Positions 17,213-26,957 of a stretch of DNA of 64,000 nt are shown one piece after another; the stretch's first letter is position 1, and each line of letters starts with the position of its first letter. The notes under the pieces were generated by a model that was not told the DNA's origin, did no database searches, and saw only the letters and a list, made by a program, of their open reading frames with translations. The position numbers were made by a program, and so were the translations under genes. The stretch comes from an uncultured Bacteroides sp. (GTDB lineage: Bacteria > Bacteroidota > Bacteroidia > Bacteroidales > Bacteroidaceae). The stretch spans positions 124,001-188,000 of the forward strand of contig CAAFUN010000003.1 in NCBI GenBank assembly GCA_900766195.1. Direction: 5' to 3'.

Positions 17213-19333
17213 ATGAAGAGCAAAAGTAAATTAGCAAGACTATTATTAATCATTTTACTGACCGGAATATGCAGTAGCCTTTCTGCGCGTAATATAACAG
17301 CATTCAATACGGGTTGGCAGTTCAAACGCGGACCTTTTCCTTCTGACCCTATGCAATCGACTCCTATTTGGAATAGTGATTGGGAAAAAGTAACACTGCC
17401 TCATACTTGGAATGCCAAAGACATGCAAACTAATGCAAACTCTTTTTACGAAGGGGTAGGCTACTATAAAAAAATGCAATTCTTTGGAAACGAGCTGCAA
17501 GGTAAACGAGTATTCTTGCGTTTCGAAGGAGTAGGAACCAATACAGAAGTTTATGTCAACCAGAAACTAGTAGGCACGCATAAAGGGGCATATAGCGCCT
17601 TCGCTTTTGAAATAGGAGGAGCACTGAATTTGGGACAAGAGAATGAAATCATAGTGAAAGCAGATAATGCATCCCGACCCGATGTTATACCTACCAATCA
17701 AAGTCTCTTCGGAGTATACGGTGGTATTTACCGCCCGGTGTGGCTTATAATCACTGAGCTCAACAATATTACTGTGACAGATTGCGCTTCCTCCGGAGTA
17801 TATATCACTCAAAAGAATGTATCTGGACGATCAGCAGAGGTATCGATCAAGGTTAAATTAGATAATGGAAGTTTATTGCCGGCCAATCTCATTCTCGAGA
17901 ATAGCATCTATACCCACGAAGGCAAGAAAGTGGAATCTCAACGTGTTATGCTCTTACTTACTCCACAAGGAACACAAAGCTACATTTCTAACTTTAAACT
18001 GAAGAATCCTCATTTGTGGCAAGGGCGCAAAGACCCCTACTTATATAAGGTAGTAACTAGTCTGATCGCTGGTGGAAAAGAAATAGACCGAGTTGTACAA
18101 CCATTAGGTGTAAGAAAATATGAGATAGTAGCCGGAAAGGGATTCTTTCTTAACGGAGAAAAGTATCCAATGTACGGAGTGACACGTCATCAAGACTGGT
18201 GGGGACTAGGTAGTGCTTTGACTAATAAAGAGCATGAATATGACTTACAACAGATTATGGACATCGGTGCTACTACTGTTCGCTTTGCCCACTATCAACA
18301 GTCAGACTACATCTACTCCCGTTGCGATACTCTGGGGATCATCGTCTGGGCTGAAATACCGTTTGTCAATCGTGCAACCGGATACGAAGCCGAAAATGCA
18401 GAATCGCAATTGCGCGAACTCATTCGTCAAAGCTTCAATCATCCCTCCATTTATGTTTGGGGACTACACAATGAAGTATATCATCCTCACGAATATACAG
18501 CTGCTTTAACCCAAGCACTTCATGATTTAGCCAAAACAGAAGACCCTGACCGTTACACAGTTGCAGTGAATGGCTATGGAATAGCGGAACATCCGGTCAA
18601 TCAGAATACGGATATACAAGGCATGAACCGATACTTCGGATGGTACGAAAAGAAGATACAGGACATTGAACCTTGGGTGGAAAAATTGGAGAAAGACTAT
18701 CCCTGGCAGAAGCTGATGCTTACTGAATATGGGGCAGACGCCAACATTGCACATCAGACGGAATATTTGGGTGACGCACTAAACTGGGGAAAGAGCTTTT
18801 ATCCGGAGACTTTCCAAACAAAGACACACGAATATCAATGGGGAATAATATCCAAACATCCCTATATTATAGCTTCCTATCTATGGAACATGTTCGACTT
18901 TGCCGTACCTATGTGGAATAGAGGAGGTGTACCGGCGCGCAATTTGAAAGGTCTAATTACTTTCGATCGGAAAATAAAGAAAGATGCTTACTACTGGTAC
19001 AAAGCCAATTGGAGCAAAAATCCCGTGTTGTATCTGACCCAACGACGTAATCAAGATAGAGAGCGTAAACATACCAGCATCACCGTTTATTCCAACCTCG
19101 GAACCCCTAAAGTTTACTTGAATGGCAAGGAGCTAACCAACCTCAAGAAAGGTTACACCGAGGTGCATTATATATTTGAAGATGTAACGCTGGAAGACGG
19201 AAAGAACGTGATAAAAGCTACCGTATTGAACAACCATAAAGAATATACAGACGAAATAGAATGGTACTATACGGGTGAAAAAAAGAGAAGTGCAGATTCA
19301 CAGGAGAACAAGAAAGAACATGCAGGGTGGTAA
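17213..19333 (+). CDS. GH2 glycoside hydrolase (beta-galactosidase/beta-glucuronidase family)
   Basis: The protein is 706 residues from the start at 17213, chosen because it gives a clean signal peptide ('MKSKSKLARLLLIILLTG', cleaved near SLSA). A longer frame from 17159 adds 18 unconvincing residues. The order is an N-terminal jelly-roll (30-180), an immunoglobulin-like domain (about 185-300) and a TIM barrel (about 305-600). The acid/base Glu421 is in 'VWGLHNEVYHP' and the nucleophile Glu505 in 'MLTEYGAD'. A C-terminal sandwich domain follows. GH2 includes beta-galactosidases, beta-glucuronidases and beta-mannosidases, and motif reading cannot separate these here. In this locus it would trim exposed beta-linked sugars in the periplasm after fucose and sulfate removal. 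Confidence 0.9.
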   Translation: MKSKSKLARLLLIILLTGICSSLSARNITAFNTGWQFKRGPFPSDPMQSTPIWNSDWEKVTLPHTWNAKDMQTNANSFYEGVGYYKKMQFFGNELQGKRVFLRFEGVGTNTEVYVNQKLVGTHKGAYSAFAFEIGGALNLGQENEIIVKADNASRPDVIPTNQSLFGVYGGIYRPVWLIITELNNITVTDCASSGVYITQKNVSGRSAEVSIKVKLDNGSLLPANLILENSIYTHEGKKVESQRVMLLLTPQGTQSYISNFKLKNPHLWQGRKDPYLYKVVTSLIAGGKEIDRVVQPLGVRKYEIVAGKGFFLNGEKYPMYGVTRHQDWWGLGSALTNKEHEYDLQQIMDIGATTVRFAHYQQSDYIYSRCDTLGIIVWAEIPFVNRATGYEAENAESQLRELIRQSFNHPSIYVWGLHNEVYHPHEYTAALTQALHDLAKTEDPDRYTVAVNGYGIAEHPVNQNTDIQGMNRYFGWYEKKIQDIEPWVEKLEKDYPWQKLMLTEYGADANIAHQTEYLGDALNWGKSFYPETFQTKTHEYQWGIISKHPYIIASYLWNMFDFAVPMWNRGGVPARNLKGLITFDRKIKKDAYYWYKANWSKNPVLYLTQRRNQDRERKHTSITVYSNLGTPKVYLNGKELTNLKKGYTEVHYIFEDVTLEDGKNVIKATVLNNHKEYTDEIEWYYTGEKKRSADSQENKKEHAGW

Positions 19334-19368
19334 ACTAAAAAAAATGAATAATAAAATCATAATAGACA

Positions 19369-20775
19369 ATGAAAGCTACAAAGATTATTGCTTTACTGAC
19401 ATTAAATTCATTAGTCCCGTTCAGCGCTCATGCCAACAGACACACTAACTTTATAGTTATACTTCTCGATGATATGGGCTATGGTGACTTGGGAAGTACA
19501 GGAGCAATTGGTTACGGAACACCCAATCTAGACAAAATGGCTAATGATGGTATAAGATTCACCCGTTTCTATTCGGCACAGGCAGTCAGTGGTGCTTCTA
19601 GAGCCGGACTTTTGACCGGTTGTTATCCAAATAGAATTGGGATGTACGGTGCCCCCGACCATCTTTCAAAAAGAGGAATAAGTGAAAAGGAAGAGACGAT
19701 AGCCGATATCCTGAAGGCAAAAGGATATGCCTGTGCTGCCTATGGGAAATGGCATCTTGGTTTTCAAAAGCAGTTTCTGCCTACACATCACGGCTTTGAT
19801 GAGTTTTATGGAATACCTTACTCAAATGATATGTGGCCCAATCATCCGACAGGCGAATATCCTCCTCTTCCACTTATTGAAGGCGATGAAACAATAAGCT
19901 ATGTGACAGATCAGAGTCAGTTCACCACTGATTTTACAAACCGGACTCTGACATTTATAGAGAAGAATAAAAACCATCCGTTTTTCATTTATTTGGCACA
20001 CCCCATGCCCCATGTCCCACTGGCCGTCTCAAACAAATTCAAAGGGCACAGCAAACAAGGACTTTATGGGGATGTCATGATGGAAATAGATTGGAGCATA
20101 GGGGAAATATTGAAAAAACTCAAAAAAGAAGGATTAGATAACAACACCTTAGTAATCTTCACTTCCGATAATGGTCCTTGGCTGAATTACGGCAATCATG
20201 CAGGATCAACAGGCGGATTAAGAGAAGGAAAAGGTGTTAGTTTTGAAGGAGGACAGAGAGTGCCTTGCATCATGTATTGGCCATCCGAGATAGAAAAAGG
20301 AATAATATGCAGTAATCTAGTTTCAGCCATCGACATACTTCCTACGATAGCTACCATCTCTGGTTCCAAAAAACCACGCCAAAAAATTGACGGCGTAGAT
20401 ATTTCTTCGCTATTCAAGAAGAAGAATAAAGCTGTACCGCGCAAAAACTTTGTTTACTATTACAGGCAAAACGATCTAGAAGCCGTGACGGACGGCGAAT
20501 TCAAACTAGTCTTCCCTCATAAATACCGATCATATGAAGGACTTGTGCCGGGTAATGATGGTAATCCGGGACAGATCAACGAATACAAAGAGCTCAAAGA
20601 CACTCTCCTTTTCAACTTAAGACGTGATCCCGGCGAAAGATATAATCTTATGGGGAGTGAACCCCAGAGAGTAAAAGCATTGCTTAAAGTCACCGAGAAC
20701 TACAAAACTGAACTCGGAGATGACTTGAGCGGAAAGAGGGGAAGAGAAATAAGACCCTGCGGATTTGCTCAATAA
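19369..20775 (+). CDS. S1-family sulfatase (serine-type, FGly-dependent)
   Basis: This 468-residue protein has a signal peptide of about 22 residues and the formylglycine sulfatase fold. Metal ligands are in 'ILLDDMGYGD' (Asp34, Asp35). The activation motif is SGASRAGLLTG, with Ser74 as the residue to be oxidised to formylglycine; Ala replaces the more common Pro at the third position. Further conserved motifs are 'YGKWHLG', 'HPMPHVPL' and 'FTSDNGPW'. Serine-type sulfatases need the anaerobic maturase anSME, which is not in this window. It is the last gene of the plus-strand locus and indicates that the target glycan carries ester sulfate. Substrate position is not inferable. Confidence 0.92.
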   Translation: MKATKIIALLTLNSLVPFSAHANRHTNFIVILLDDMGYGDLGSTGAIGYGTPNLDKMANDGIRFTRFYSAQAVSGASRAGLLTGCYPNRIGMYGAPDHLSKRGISEKEETIADILKAKGYACAAYGKWHLGFQKQFLPTHHGFDEFYGIPYSNDMWPNHPTGEYPPLPLIEGDETISYVTDQSQFTTDFTNRTLTFIEKNKNHPFFIYLAHPMPHVPLAVSNKFKGHSKQGLYGDVMMEIDWSIGEILKKLKKEGLDNNTLVIFTSDNGPWLNYGNHAGSTGGLREGKGVSFEGGQRVPCIMYWPSEIEKGIICSNLVSAIDILPTIATISGSKKPRQKIDGVDISSLFKKKNKAVPRKNFVYYYRQNDLEAVTDGEFKLVFPHKYRSYEGLVPGNDGNPGQINEYKELKDTLLFNLRRDPGERYNLMGSEPQRVKALLKVTENYKTELGDDLSGKRGREIRPCGFAQ

Positions 20776-21217
20776 AATGCCGAGCGATAAAAACGTTTCA
20801 GGGAAACCATAAAGAATCGACATCGAGCCTATAACAGAAGATGCTACAAAAAGGATAAAATCAAAACCAACTGATTAGCAATGAATTAGTTGGTTTTTAT
20901 ATCTTTATATATTCACCTAAAAAAGGTTTGGTGCCCAAAACCTCCGATATCCAACCTACTTTGGGTTTTTACCGAGTTTGATATTTTAGAAAAAGATCGC
21001 AAAAGTTTCGCATGCAGCGAACTTGGGCAGATTCACTCCGTTTTTTCTTTTAAGGAATAGCTTGTTCGACGGGTCTAAAAGAGTCTACTCCGGGTCATAA
21101 GAATTATTTCTCCTCTGAAGGCAAAATTGCCTTGATAGTTCTTAAATTATATACAAACTTTTCAGACAAATAGAATGAGCGAGTTTTGACACAGTCTCTA
21201 CACAAAGACAAAAAACT
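20776..21217. other. Convergent intergenic region after the utilisation locus
   Basis: This 442-base gap separates the sulfatase gene from the convergent regulator gene. It contains the hairpin terminator at 20863-20899 and a second terminator-like inverted repeat (CCCAAA at 20934-20939, TTTGGG at 20960-20965, then a T-run). From about 21000 to 21217 no open frame, promoter or repeat was recognised. Confidence 0.6.
20863..20899 (+). terminator. Intrinsic terminator of the polysaccharide utilisation operon
   Basis: AAAACCAACT (20863-20872) pairs with AGTTGGTTTT (20888-20897) around a 15-base loop and runs into T-rich sequence. It lies about 90 bases after the sulfatase stop. Confidence 0.7.
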
Positions 21218-24200
21218 TCATTCAGCCACTGAATTTTCCGAATCCTTTCTACGTATTTTCTGCGGAGAAACTCCAAAGAACGATTTAAAGCATTTACTGA
21301 AATAACGCGGCGAGGAAAATCCTAACTGAAAAGATATCTCCGAAATATTATACTCCGGATTGTTTCTCAATAACGACATGGCCTCATCTAATTTCACTTT
21401 CAGAATAAATTCATTGGGAGTTAATCCGATGATCTGTTTAAATAACAAATAGAGCTTACTCCGTCCCATAAAAAGCTCAGAGGCAAGCATCGTCACATCA
21501 AAATTGGGATTACAGAAATTTTGCTTTACAATGTCAATACACTTGTTTATTAACTCCTTGTCGTGTTCGCTGACAGCCGCAGTATCCGCTGTAGCTTCCT
21601 GCATTGGTCTTCCTGCATAATGAACAATCAATCTCTGTTTATTTCGAATGACATTATTACATCTAGCCAACAAGATCTTCATATTAAACGGCTTTGTAAT
21701 ATAATCATCGGCACCGAACATATAGCCTTCTGTAACATGGTCTATCGATGTTTGTGCTGTTAAAAGTATCACCGAAATATGCGACAATTCCACATTGTTC
21801 TTAATGCGGTAACACATTTCTTTTCCGGACATCTCCGGCATCATAACATCACTCAAAATTAAATCCGGTTGCAGCTGTCTAGCTAGTTCAAGCCCTTCGC
21901 GCCCATTATGTGCCAGATACACCTCATACATCTGTTCAAAAGTCTCTTTCAGCAAAAGTAGCAAATCCTTATTATCTTCTACCAATAAGATAATCGGTCT
22001 TTCTGCATTCCCCACTAATTCAACATCATCAGAACTATCTACAGTGGCCAATCTATCAAGTTCTAACTCGTCGAAATCAGTACTCTCTTCGGGTAAAGTA
22101 TCCGGCATAATATCATTATCTACAGCCGAACGATTCAATTCATCTTCCCGAAAATGCCGATTACCCAATTGGAGAATCAACGTAAACACCGAACCATTCC
22201 CTAAACTGCTGTTCACTTCAATTGAACCATGATGTGCATCTACAACACCCTTTGCAAGGGCCAACCCTATCCCACTACCGCGGGAGAAATATGCCGTATC
22301 GCCAGTCTGATAGAACCGCTCGAAAATCTTGTCAATATCCCCTTCTGATATCCCGACACCTGTGTCGCTCACCTCTACAACAGCCTCATATCCTCTTCTA
22401 TTTACCATTACAGTGATATGCCCTTTATCGGGAGTGTATTTAAAAGCATTAGAGAGCAAATTAAAAATCACCTTTTGCATTTGGACAGGATCAAACCAAA
22501 CCAATATTATGTCTTCTACAAAATCAAATTTATAAGATATATTTTTCTTCTGAGCCAATTCATAAAAACACATGTAGATTTGCCGAGTAAAGGCTACAAT
22601 ATCCTTTTCTTCAACCCGAAGCTTGAGATAGCCTTGTTCTTGTTTTCTAAAATCAAGTAGTTCAGAGATCAAAGTCCTTAAATGCCAAGCGTTCCTATAC
22701 ACACGCAAAATCCGGTTAAAAACGCCTGTACCTAACTTATCCATTTGCATCAACACCTCTATTTGGCCTATTATAAGGGTTAACGGTGTGCGAAACTCAT
22801 GAGATATATTGGTGAAGAATCGCAATTTACTTTGATTTAGCTCTTCTATACGCTCCTTTTCTTTTCGCTCATACTCCAGCGAAGCCTTTAAAGCAGCCTG
22901 CCTCGTTTTAAAGCGTATAATAAGAATCATAGCACATATTAGCAGCAAAAAGTAGATGATATAGGCTAAAGAAGTGGCGTAAAAAGGTGCGGCAACCTCT
23001 ATGTTCAGTTTAATTTCCCTAAGTGGACTACGGTTATTATCTAATTGACGAACACGTAGAACATAATCTCCAGGGGGCAAATTTGAATAAGTAAGTGTAT
23101 AACCCGAAATTGGTAGCCAATCCTTATCTAAATTATCCAATTTATATTCAAACAGCATATCCCTGTCGAAACAATAATTGAACGAAGCGAATTTTACCGT
23201 AATATTGTTTTGATCATATTTCAGCCTAATTTTTGTTATTCGCGCCAATACTTCAGCTAGAATTCCAGTATTATCACCTGGATTTACTTCATGATTATAG
23301 ATATATAATTTATCAAATCCTAAGTTAGTATTAACAGGTGTATTATACAAACAACTCTCCTGAAACGAAGTTAGTCCATTGACTCCGCTCACATAAACTG
23401 TTTTTTGATCATCCACATAAATAGCAGAACCTTGATTGTATCTCTGGTTAAATAAACGGTATGTACGTTCAACAACCTCTTTATCCGAGTTAAAGATAGA
23501 GAATCCTTTTCCGTGAATAAAATATAAATATTCCGAAGCATTAGAAGATTGGCAGATATAATAACAGTAATCACTAGGTAAAGTCTTATTAGCAGTATTA
23601 TAAATCTTAAATGATTTGCTTTGCTCTACGAAACGAAACACTCCCGAGCCAACCGTTGAGAAGTAAAGTTTACCTGTCTTATCTTCAAATATATGATCTA
23701 TTTTAAATTTTCCTATCTTTGATGGGTTATCAGCATCAGGCAAATAACGTTCCACCTGAGATGTGGTAAGATCTACACAAACAACTCCACCTGAAGTAAG
23801 CGCAAGCCATGCCCGCTTACGACTATCAATATAAAAGGTCTCATAAGGAGTTCTCAAGCGCCATAGCCACTGAAGTTTATCATCTTTAGAAAGTGTTGAA
23901 AATGTTTCTGTATCAGGATCAAAGAAGACAACTCCTCCTTGTGTAAGCAAAGCAAGTCCGTCACCATACCTCTGGATCTCGTTGACAATATCACTTAGCA
24001 TAGAGTTATTCACCCTGTCTTTATTCTTTAAGGTGTGGATTTTATTTGAGTTTAGGTCTAAGATAGACAGTCCCCCTAGGTGAGTCCCTAAATAAAGCGT
24101 ATTATTCTCTTTTCTGTAATAAATAGACTTAATGTTGTCACTGCCAATTGTATTTCCCGCATCATCACGATGCGTATATCGGTAGAAGTGACCTGTAGCT

Positions 24201-25300
24201 CTATTAAAGCGGTTAAGTCCCCCTCCCTCAGTACAAATCCACAGGTTTCCTTCACCGTCTTCCGTCATTTTCCCTACGATAGGATAACTCAAACTACCTT
24301 CCCTAAGAGGCTCTGCATGATAAAAATGACTGCCATTTTCGTCTGGATTAAAAATATTAGCTCCACCATAATAGGTTCCTGCCCAAATATTTCCTTGAGT
24401 ATCCTTATAAAGAGATAAAACAGAAATGTGGCTTAAACTATTCGGCGAGTCTCCGCTATGATTGTAATGCGTCCATTTATTGGCAAGGGGATCAAAACAA
24501 TCCAGTCCTAGAAATGTACCTATCCAGAGCCGTCGCGCATTATCTTCAAGTACACATCTAACCTGCACATCCGAAAGCCCTTGTTCGCTACCACCCACAC
24601 ACTTAGTAAAATAACGAATTGATTTATCTACTGATATGCAGTATAATCCATTCCATGTACCTATCCACAGATTTTCCGAGCTATCTTTAAAAAGACAACG
24701 TACGTGCTTGAATGTGCCTAGAAGTTCCTTCTTAAGTGGATTGTTTTTCCTGATCACAAACAAATTATCTCCGGCAAGAACCCACAAGCGATCCGCATCA
24801 ACCAGTAAGTGTACAGCATAGACTTTTTTCTCTTCTTGCTTTATTTCACAAAAGAAAGTAAGCTTTTTTTCCTTCTCCGTATAATAATATATTGCACCTT
24901 TATATAATACCCATAATGTATCGTTGCAATATTGCATATCATACACTTCACCTTGACATAGAAGAGAAAATTTTTGTTTATACAAATCAAATCGAGTCAG
25001 GTCGTTACCCGAAATGATATACATTGCCCCCTTTCTGTCACCGCAAAGTTTATTGATCTCATTATTGGTCAACCCCGTATTATTTTGTGAAGGTCGAAAA
25101 ACCGTCATCTGATGCCCATTGTAGCGATTTAATCCTTCTGATGTACCTAACCATACTGCACCAAATTCATCTTGATATATCGTATTAACAGAGAGTTGAG
25201 ACAATCCCTCCGATACGCCCAAATGCTTAAAATACATATCTTTTGAGCTCAATGTCAGCGAAGCAATGAGACAAAAGAGAAGCAATGTGTTTTTCTTCAT
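21218..25300 (-). CDS. Hybrid two-component system sensor/regulator (HTCS)
   Basis: This 1360-residue protein combines a periplasmic sensor and a DNA-binding output in one chain. The ATG at 25300 gives a signal peptide ('MKKNTLLLFCLIASLTLSS'); an upstream GTG frame is less likely. Repeated two-component-propeller motifs (such as 'VWLGTSEGLNRYNG', 'LWIGTWNGLYCIS', 'IWAGTYYGGANIF') form two beta-propellers up to about residue 680. A Y_Y_Y domain and one membrane helix follow at about 770-795. The histidine kinase has its phospho-His near 832 in ISHEFRTP and an ATPase 'NLLSNAFKYTPD'. The receiver has its phospho-Asp near 1150 in 'LILSDVMMPEMSG'. A C-terminal AraC-type helix-turn-helix ends the chain. 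It is the probable activator of the neighbouring susC/D genes when an oligosaccharide is bound. Confidence 0.95.
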   Translation of the reverse strand: MKKNTLLLFCLIASLTLSSKDMYFKHLGVSEGLSQLSVNTIYQDEFGAVWLGTSEGLNRYNGHQMTVFRPSQNNTGLTNNEINKLCGDRKGAMYIISGNDLTRFDLYKQKFSLLCQGEVYDMQYCNDTLWVLYKGAIYYYTEKEKKLTFFCEIKQEEKKVYAVHLLVDADRLWVLAGDNLFVIRKNNPLKKELLGTFKHVRCLFKDSSENLWIGTWNGLYCISVDKSIRYFTKCVGGSEQGLSDVQVRCVLEDNARRLWIGTFLGLDCFDPLANKWTHYNHSGDSPNSLSHISVLSLYKDTQGNIWAGTYYGGANIFNPDENGSHFYHAEPLREGSLSYPIVGKMTEDGEGNLWICTEGGGLNRFNRATGHFYRYTHRDDAGNTIGSDNIKSIYYRKENNTLYLGTHLGGLSILDLNSNKIHTLKNKDRVNNSMLSDIVNEIQRYGDGLALLTQGGVVFFDPDTETFSTLSKDDKLQWLWRLRTPYETFYIDSRKRAWLALTSGGVVCVDLTTSQVERYLPDADNPSKIGKFKIDHIFEDKTGKLYFSTVGSGVFRFVEQSKSFKIYNTANKTLPSDYCYYICQSSNASEYLYFIHGKGFSIFNSDKEVVERTYRLFNQRYNQGSAIYVDDQKTVYVSGVNGLTSFQESCLYNTPVNTNLGFDKLYIYNHEVNPGDNTGILAEVLARITKIRLKYDQNNITVKFASFNYCFDRDMLFEYKLDNLDKDWLPISGYTLTYSNLPPGDYVLRVRQLDNNRSPLREIKLNIEVAAPFYATSLAYIIYFLLLICAMILIIRFKTRQAALKASLEYERKEKERIEELNQSKLRFFTNISHEFRTPLTLIIGQIEVLMQMDKLGTGVFNRILRVYRNAWHLRTLISELLDFRKQEQGYLKLRVEEKDIVAFTRQIYMCFYELAQKKNISYKFDFVEDIILVWFDPVQMQKVIFNLLSNAFKYTPDKGHITVMVNRRGYEAVVEVSDTGVGISEGDIDKIFERFYQTGDTAYFSRGSGIGLALAKGVVDAHHGSIEVNSSLGNGSVFTLILQLGNRHFREDELNRSAVDNDIMPDTLPEESTDFDELELDRLATVDSSDDVELVGNAERPIILLVEDNKDLLLLLKETFEQMYEVYLAHNGREGLELARQLQPDLILSDVMMPEMSGKEMCYRIKNNVELSHISVILLTAQTSIDHVTEGYMFGADDYITKPFNMKILLARCNNVIRNKQRLIVHYAGRPMQEATADTAAVSEHDKELINKCIDIVKQNFCNPNFDVTMLASELFMGRSKLYLLFKQIIGLTPNEFILKVKLDEAMSLLRNNPEYNISEISFQLGFSSPRYFSKCFKSFFGVSPQKIRRKDSENSVAE

Positions 25301-25449
25301 ATAAATAAAGTGTTTGTATAATATTCGTTTTTCACGCTGTACCACACACGTTTTTTAAGAATTATAATCGCAGAAGAATTCTCCGCTCTCTAGCCGCTAA
25401 AATTAAGAAATACCATCTATTCACTATTTCAAAAAAGCTATATTTCAAG

Positions 25450-26154
25450 TCAAGAAAGAGCAGCTAGTTGCTCTTTAAGTTCCTTTACACCTTCCGAAGC
25501 ACCTTTATTAATAACATGTACTTTCCTATAAGAGTGGATATCTACCGGCTTAGGATCTATCAAATAGATTTTAGCCTCCTCGGGTGCATAATTCAGTAAT
25601 CCGGCAGCCGGATATACATTCATAGAAGTACCAATGATGACAAAAATATCTGCTTTTTGCACATACTCAATCGCCGTTTCTATCATTGGTACAGGTTCGC
25701 CGAACCATACAATAAAAGGACGCAACTGTGAGCCATCCCCTGCCTTGTCTCCCCATTCCACTTCATATTCTTCAGGCTTTAACTCTTTGATATAACGTGG
25801 GTCATCCGGATTTTTGCTTGAACAGACTTTAGTCAACTCTCCATGTAGGTGTATGATATGTGTACTTCCGGCACGTTCGTGCAAATTATCCACATTCTGG
25901 GTAATAACCGTTACATTATACTCCTTCTCCATCTCTGCAAGAGCAGTATGTCCGGCATTAGGAATCACATCCAGCAGTTGTTTGCGGCGCTCATTATAGA
26001 AGTTAATTACAAGTTTCGGATCTCTTGCATATCCTTCGGGGGTAGCCACTTGTTCAACAGGATACTTATCCCATAATCCACCCGCATCGCGAAATGTACT
26101 GATACCACTTTCGGCACTCATACCCGCTCCGGTTAAGACAACTAAGTTTTTCAT
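25450..26154 (-). CDS. Sirtuin NAD-dependent protein deacylase (Sir2/CobB family, zinc site reduced)
   Basis: This 234-residue protein has all the NAD-binding sirtuin motifs: 'LTGAGMSAESGISTFRD' near the start, 'TQNVDNLHERAGS', the catalytic His in 'HLHGEL', and 'IIGTSMNVYPAAGL'. Tyr and Arg in 'FYNERRKQL' match the Y-x-x-R pair that binds succinyl- or malonyl-lysine in class III enzymes such as E. coli CobB and human SIRT5. The zinc module, which normally has two C-x-x-C pairs between the catalytic His and 'FIVWFGE', retains only one cysteine ('KVCSSK'). A perfect GGAGG lies five bases before the start, rare in Bacteroides. The gene stands alone after a TATCTTTG promoter. Confidence 0.9.
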   Translation of the reverse strand: MKNLVVLTGAGMSAESGISTFRDAGGLWDKYPVEQVATPEGYARDPKLVINFYNERRKQLLDVIPNAGHTALAEMEKEYNVTVITQNVDNLHERAGSTHIIHLHGELTKVCSSKNPDDPRYIKELKPEEYEVEWGDKAGDGSQLRPFIVWFGEPVPMIETAIEYVQKADIFVIIGTSMNVYPAAGLLNYAPEEAKIYLIDPKPVDIHSYRKVHVINKGASEGVKELKEQLAALS

Positions 26155-26186
26155 TGTAACCTCCTTTAATTCAAGTTAGATATACA

Positions 26187-26194
26187 CAAAGATA
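26187..26194 (-). promoter_or_regulatory. Bacteroidetes -7 promoter box for the sirtuin gene
   Basis: The minus strand reads TATCTTTG, 32 bases upstream of the start codon. The leader would contain the GGAGG ribosome-binding sequence at 26160-26164. Confidence 0.65.
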
Positions 26195-26268
26195 CAGAAG
26201 AATAGCTAAGTTGTCTTACTAAAATGAAAAATTAAATCCAAAAAGAAAAATCATTCAAATAAAACATG

Positions 26269-26276
26269 TATTTTTG
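26269..26276 (+). promoter_or_regulatory. Bacteroidetes -7 promoter box for the FKBP operon
   Basis: TATTTTTG matches TAnnTTTG and is 62 bases before the first FKBP start. It faces away from the sirtuin promoter. Confidence 0.55.
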
Positions 26277-26338
26277 CCAATTGTTAAATTACAATTTATT
26301 GAGAATAAACTTACTTATATATTCAATTAAAGAAAAAC

Positions 26339-26938
26339 ATGGATAAATTCAGTTATGCCATTGGACTCGGAATCGGTCAAAATTTATTAAGTATGGGTGC
26401 CAAAGGCATTGCAGTAGAAGATTTTGCTCAAGCTATAAAAGATGTTTTGGAAGGGAATAGTACTGCTATTACGCATGCAGAAGCACGGGAAATCGTTAAT
26501 AAATACTTCTCCGAATTAGAAGAAAAGATGAATGCCGCCAATATTGAAGTTGGCAAGCAGTTTCTAGAAGAGAATAAAAAACGTCAAGGAGTAATCACTC
26601 TGCCTAGTGGTTTGCAATACGAAATCATCAATGAAGGCAAAAATGACAAACACGCCAAGGCAACCGATCAGGTAAAATGCCATTATGAAGGCACACTAAT
26701 AGACGGAACATTGTTTGACAGCTCTATAAAAAGAGGAGAACCCGCTACTTTTGGCGTAAACCAGGTTATCCCAGGATGGGTAGAAGCTTTACAGCTGATG
26801 CCTGAAGGAGCAAAATGGAAACTCTATATACCTTCTGATTTAGGCTATGGAGCTCAAGGAGCAGGCGAAATGATCCCACCACATAGCGCACTTGTTTTCG
26901 AAGTGGAATTACTTGAAATCTTATCTTCAAAAAACTAA
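26339..26938 (+). CDS. FKBP-type peptidyl-prolyl cis-trans isomerase (cytoplasmic, FklB-like)
   Basis: This 199-residue protein has an N-terminal FKBP dimerisation domain (about 1-95, starting 'MDKFSYAIGLGIGQNL') and a C-terminal FKBP catalytic domain (about 105-199). The latter has 'CHYEGTLIDGTLFDSS', 'QVIPGWVEALQLM' and 'LYIPSDLGYG', which carry the active-site aromatic and Asp residues. There is no signal peptide, so it is expected in the cytoplasm. It is followed after 19 bases by a secreted paralogue, and the pair is probably one operon that came from a duplication. It accelerates proline isomerisation during protein folding. Confidence 0.92.
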   Translation: MDKFSYAIGLGIGQNLLSMGAKGIAVEDFAQAIKDVLEGNSTAITHAEAREIVNKYFSELEEKMNAANIEVGKQFLEENKKRQGVITLPSGLQYEIINEGKNDKHAKATDQVKCHYEGTLIDGTLFDSSIKRGEPATFGVNQVIPGWVEALQLMPEGAKWKLYIPSDLGYGAQGAGEMIPPHSALVFEVELLEILSSKN

Positions 26939-26957
26939 TAAATAATTTAAAAGCAAA

